Shown here piece after piece: positions 62,201 through 64,000 of a DNA stretch of 64,000 nt. Source of the stretch: Onchocerca lupi (lineage: Eukaryota; Nematoda; Chromadorea; Rhabditida; Onchocercidae). Below the pieces are notes generated by a model. The model was not told where the DNA came from. It did no database searches and was given only the letters and a program-made list of their open reading frames with translations. The position numbers and the translations under genes were made by a program. The stretch covers positions 1 to 64,000 of the forward strand of contig JAOVVO010000232.1 of assembly GCA_028564675.1 (NCBI GenBank), read 5' to 3'. The stretch's first letter is position 1. Each line of letters opens with the position of its first letter.

Positions 62201-63011
62201 AGACTGATTGATCATAAAGCGAAGGGACAACATGATATATATCTAACGTTGATAAAAATTACCAATGGTATACTGTATGATAAATATCAAATTCTTACGA
62301 TAGTTACTTACAGCATTAATACTAAAAGTAATACTGTAAGCATTAAATTCTTACAGTAGTGTCTTACACAACCATTTTAATCCAAACACTGTTTCTGAAC
62401 AATATCACTATATCTTGCACTAGTTCTATCACATCAAAATTTGCTTAACAATATTTATCTAATCTTTAATACAGTATTTATAATTTATCATCCTATCATC
62501 CCTACAGTATTCCTAATCTCTGATCTTGTGACAATCTTAATAGAATATCCTACGTTATTCTTAATCTATTATCCTAATCTTTTTATCCTATCCTCTTCTA
62601 ATTCTTCTTATTTTTTCCAGTAGTTTTTTTCTTATTTATCGAAATATTGAATTATCTGTTTATTAAGTTGTGCAGAATTTTTACAAAAACTATTTAAAAT
62701 TATTTATATAAATTTAAATTGTTCATTTAAATTCAATGAAATTCTATTCATTAAATTATTTACTTAAATTAATTAGAATTCAAATTTGATTCTATTAATT
62801 TTACAATGTGTAAGTTTTGTTGCACATACATTTCCAACTTTTTTTAAATTCATTTACTTGCAAATGTTATTCATACGATTTAGAAAATATTGTCATCTTA
62901 TTTTGATTTATTTTAGAATTTCTTTTCGCGGCCATTTCGAAGTAACGCATTGAAACGTACGAAAAGTGCGACAAAATTGGAAAAAAAGCGTGCAACAAAT
63001 CGAAATGATTA
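50787..63011 (+). CDS. gap-2: 5' part of a SynGAP/DAB2IP/GAP-2-type Ras GTPase-activating protein (first exon form a)
   Basis: Partial gene running off the right edge. Exons: 50806-50884 (start ATG, 26 residues, MYTVAKSPSYTVDLNCYYY...), 55790-55911, 60758-60811, 62917-63011. Phases join: the first exon ends on phase 1, exon 2 on phase 0, exon 3 on phase 0, exon 4 on phase 2. Exon 2 encodes EPCFDRMTLDRHVWQNTN and a basic/Asn-rich stretch. Exon 4 encodes FFSRPFRSN and then ALKRTKSATKLEKKR, which resembles the [21 protein letters not shown] segment just before the PH/C2 domains of vertebrate SynGAP and DAB2IP. The PH, C2 and RasGAP domains would lie beyond the window, so catalytic identity is not shown here. 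Role, by family: it stimulates GTP hydrolysis by Ras and Rap at membranes. Nematode gap-2 is known for many alternative 5' ends, which fits the two first exons here. The family call rests on one short segment, so confidence is moderate. Confidence 0.7.
52618..52915. repeat. Degenerate tandem repeat with tgtccatcactat units
   Basis: Six units contain tgtccatcactat or tgtccactactat, each followed by an aatatt block and ggtcattcgaga. Unit starts near 52618, 52694, 52748, 52803, 52850 and 52891, so spacing shortens from about 55 to about 41. It is GC-richer than its surroundings and lies in the intron between the two RasGAP first exons. Confidence 0.8.
54273..54422 (+). CDS. gap-2: Alternative first exon (form b) of the RasGAP gene
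   Basis: The start ATG at 54323 opens 33 codons (MANNFTINIIFNPWIVNQN... ending NSYNE) plus one base before a GGTAAT donor at 54423. Phase 1 matches the common exon at 55790, exactly as for the exon at 50806. Upstream, TATTCAATTCAG ends at 54272, leaving a 50-base leader, which suggests separate SL trans-splicing or an own promoter. The encoded residues are hydrophobic/Asn-rich and not recognised. The two first exons are mutually exclusive: exon b begins with its own ATG, and joining a to b would not add a useful frame. Coding support comes from the splice signals and phase only. Confidence 0.6.
57305..57612. repeat. Degenerate tandem repeat in a RasGAP intron
   Basis: Five or six units share tattgagcaatttatcaag and ttaatgagttcc, followed by a T-rich spacer. 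The last two units, near 57.52 and 57.57 kb, are almost identical including ccttctgtatattgagc; earlier ones are diverged. Confidence 0.85.
58100..58165. repeat. (TTTG/TTTA)n simple repeat
   Basis: Repeated tttgtttattt units, with one tttattcg variant. A similar tttattta tract lies near 58340-58395. Confidence 0.8.
59191..59272. repeat. (CAA)n and (AGT)n trinucleotide tracts
   Basis: A short caacaacaacaac run is followed by about eleven AGT units with little interruption. Both lie in a RasGAP intron. Confidence 0.9.
60812..62916. other. RasGAP intron
   Basis: About 2.1 kb of AT-rich sequence between common exons 3 and 4. No exon or repeat array stands out. A cluster of tactgta/ttacagta words occurs near 62270-62360. 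Confidence 0.5.
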
Positions 63012-64000
63012 GTAAGTTTTTAATCACTCGATTAATTCATTGCAAACTTTTCTAATTAATCCTTAATTTATGCAAAATTAACTGGTTCAAGCATTTGATC
63101 TCCAAATATTCGATCATTTTAACGGTAAAAATGATGTAATAATATGTAGAGATTCATGCAATTTTAGCTTAATTAGATATTAGAATTATTTTCAAACTGT
63201 GAAACAAAATTAATCTATTATTTTATTAATCAGTATTTTTCAATTGGAAATTTAATGCTTTTTTTTTTTTAAATTTTTGTTCGAATCATCTGCAGCTGAG
63301 CAATTTTTGTAATATTTCCATCCTTTTTTAAATTTTAAATTAAACTTTCCATTTGCCGAACAATTCTGCTAAATTTTATAATACCAATAACCGTTTCATC
63401 CACCATTTTTTACTGTTTTACTGAAGAAATAAACTGCTTTCTAAATATTTCTCTCTTATTTTTTTCTTTTTTGGCTTATTTCAATTTTTTTTTTCGATTT
63501 TATCTAAAAATAGTCGTTATAATAACATTTAGCTGAAAGAATTTGATAATTAAATAAAAATTAAGTTTAGTGATTATCATTAATTGCCAATAAATATTTT
63601 TAAAACGATTTCATCATTATCAACAACAAATATATATTATTAATTCATTTTTTTTTTCGTAAATTATTGCCTGACAAAGATATTTTCATTTAAATGTTCA
63701 AATAATTATTTTTTCTGTAATCAATGAACAAAAGAACAGGAAAAAGATCCGGTTTATGTAACCGGTAAATAAAAGTAGAAACAAATGAGCGTAATTAATA
63801 GGTATGTGAGAAGAAAGTTAATTTACAAAGATATTGAAAGAAGTATTGTAGCAAAATTTATTGAAAACATTTAAGTATTTAAGAAAATTTTGGAAATTTT
63901 ACAAACTTTTGTAATTATTTTTTGATATTGCATTTAAATATAGAATTAATTATATGATTAATTTTTATGGGTACAATTAATATTTTCAATGATAAATTAA
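63012..64000. other. Right-edge intron of the RasGAP gene
   Basis: After the GTAAGT donor at 63012 no following exon could be recognised before the window ends. AT-rich throughout. Confidence 0.5.

Noticed and set aside
62441..62623. 60-codon plus-strand frame in a RasGAP intron
   Set aside because: Composition is simple Ile/Tyr/Ser-rich AT sequence with no splice sites that match the phases of the neighbouring exons.
1..64000. tRNA, rRNA and spliced-leader RNA genes
   Set aside because: I looked for tRNA B-box-like words and SL-type sequence and saw none convincing; a covariance-model search would be needed to exclude them.

Overview
The window looks like nuclear DNA of a nematode. It is very AT-rich, full of long poly(A)/poly(T) runs and microsatellites, and its genes have many small exons with nematode-type splice sites (acceptors TTTCAG or TTTTAG; donors GTAAGT or GTTTGT). 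The closest relatives recognised are nematode or general animal families: a TBC-2-like Rab GAP, an ALP-1-like PDZ protein, C_tripleX repeats and a GAP-2-like RasGAP. Introns and intergenic spaces are longer than in Caenorhabditis, which would fit a parasitic clade III (filarial/spirurid) worm; that placement is an inference. All gene models were built by eye from reading frames, splice signals, phase matching and family knowledge.

Layout, left to right. Minus strand: a paired-like Q50 homeobox gene (1111-4081); a complete TBC-2/TBC1D2-type Rab GAP of 21 exons (7554-14928); a complete ZIP zinc transporter of 7 exons (15991-18971); a PDZ plus ZM/DUF4749 protein of the ALP/Enigma family (24194-28060); a secreted cysteine-rich protein of 651 residues built from (CX3)3C hairpin repeats (31125-36006); and the 3' part of a RING-like gene (40689-41869). 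Plus strand: two alternative 5' exons (50806 and 54323) and three shared exons (55790-63011) of a SynGAP/DAB2IP/GAP-2-type RasGAP that continues beyond the right edge.

Between the genes lie gene-free stretches of 1-9 kb. They carry a dispersed repeat family with a conserved 3' end (five copies plus one inverted fragment), several minisatellites (35 bp x 3, 29 bp x 3, degenerate arrays near 45.6, 52.7 and 57.4 kb), tandem duplications (20.6-21.0 and 42.1-42.5 kb) and simple repeats.

The genes do not form one pathway. Functions represented are neuronal or developmental transcription (homeobox), endosomal Rab inactivation (TBC), zinc import (ZIP), actin/Z-line scaffolding (ALP), an extracellular structural or cuticle-type protein (C_tripleX) and Ras/Rap signalling (RasGAP). 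Several starts sit 12-50 bases behind a good 3' splice site with no upstream coding exon, as expected for spliced-leader trans-splicing. No rRNA, tRNA, CRISPR array, bacterial insertion or viral gene was recognised.
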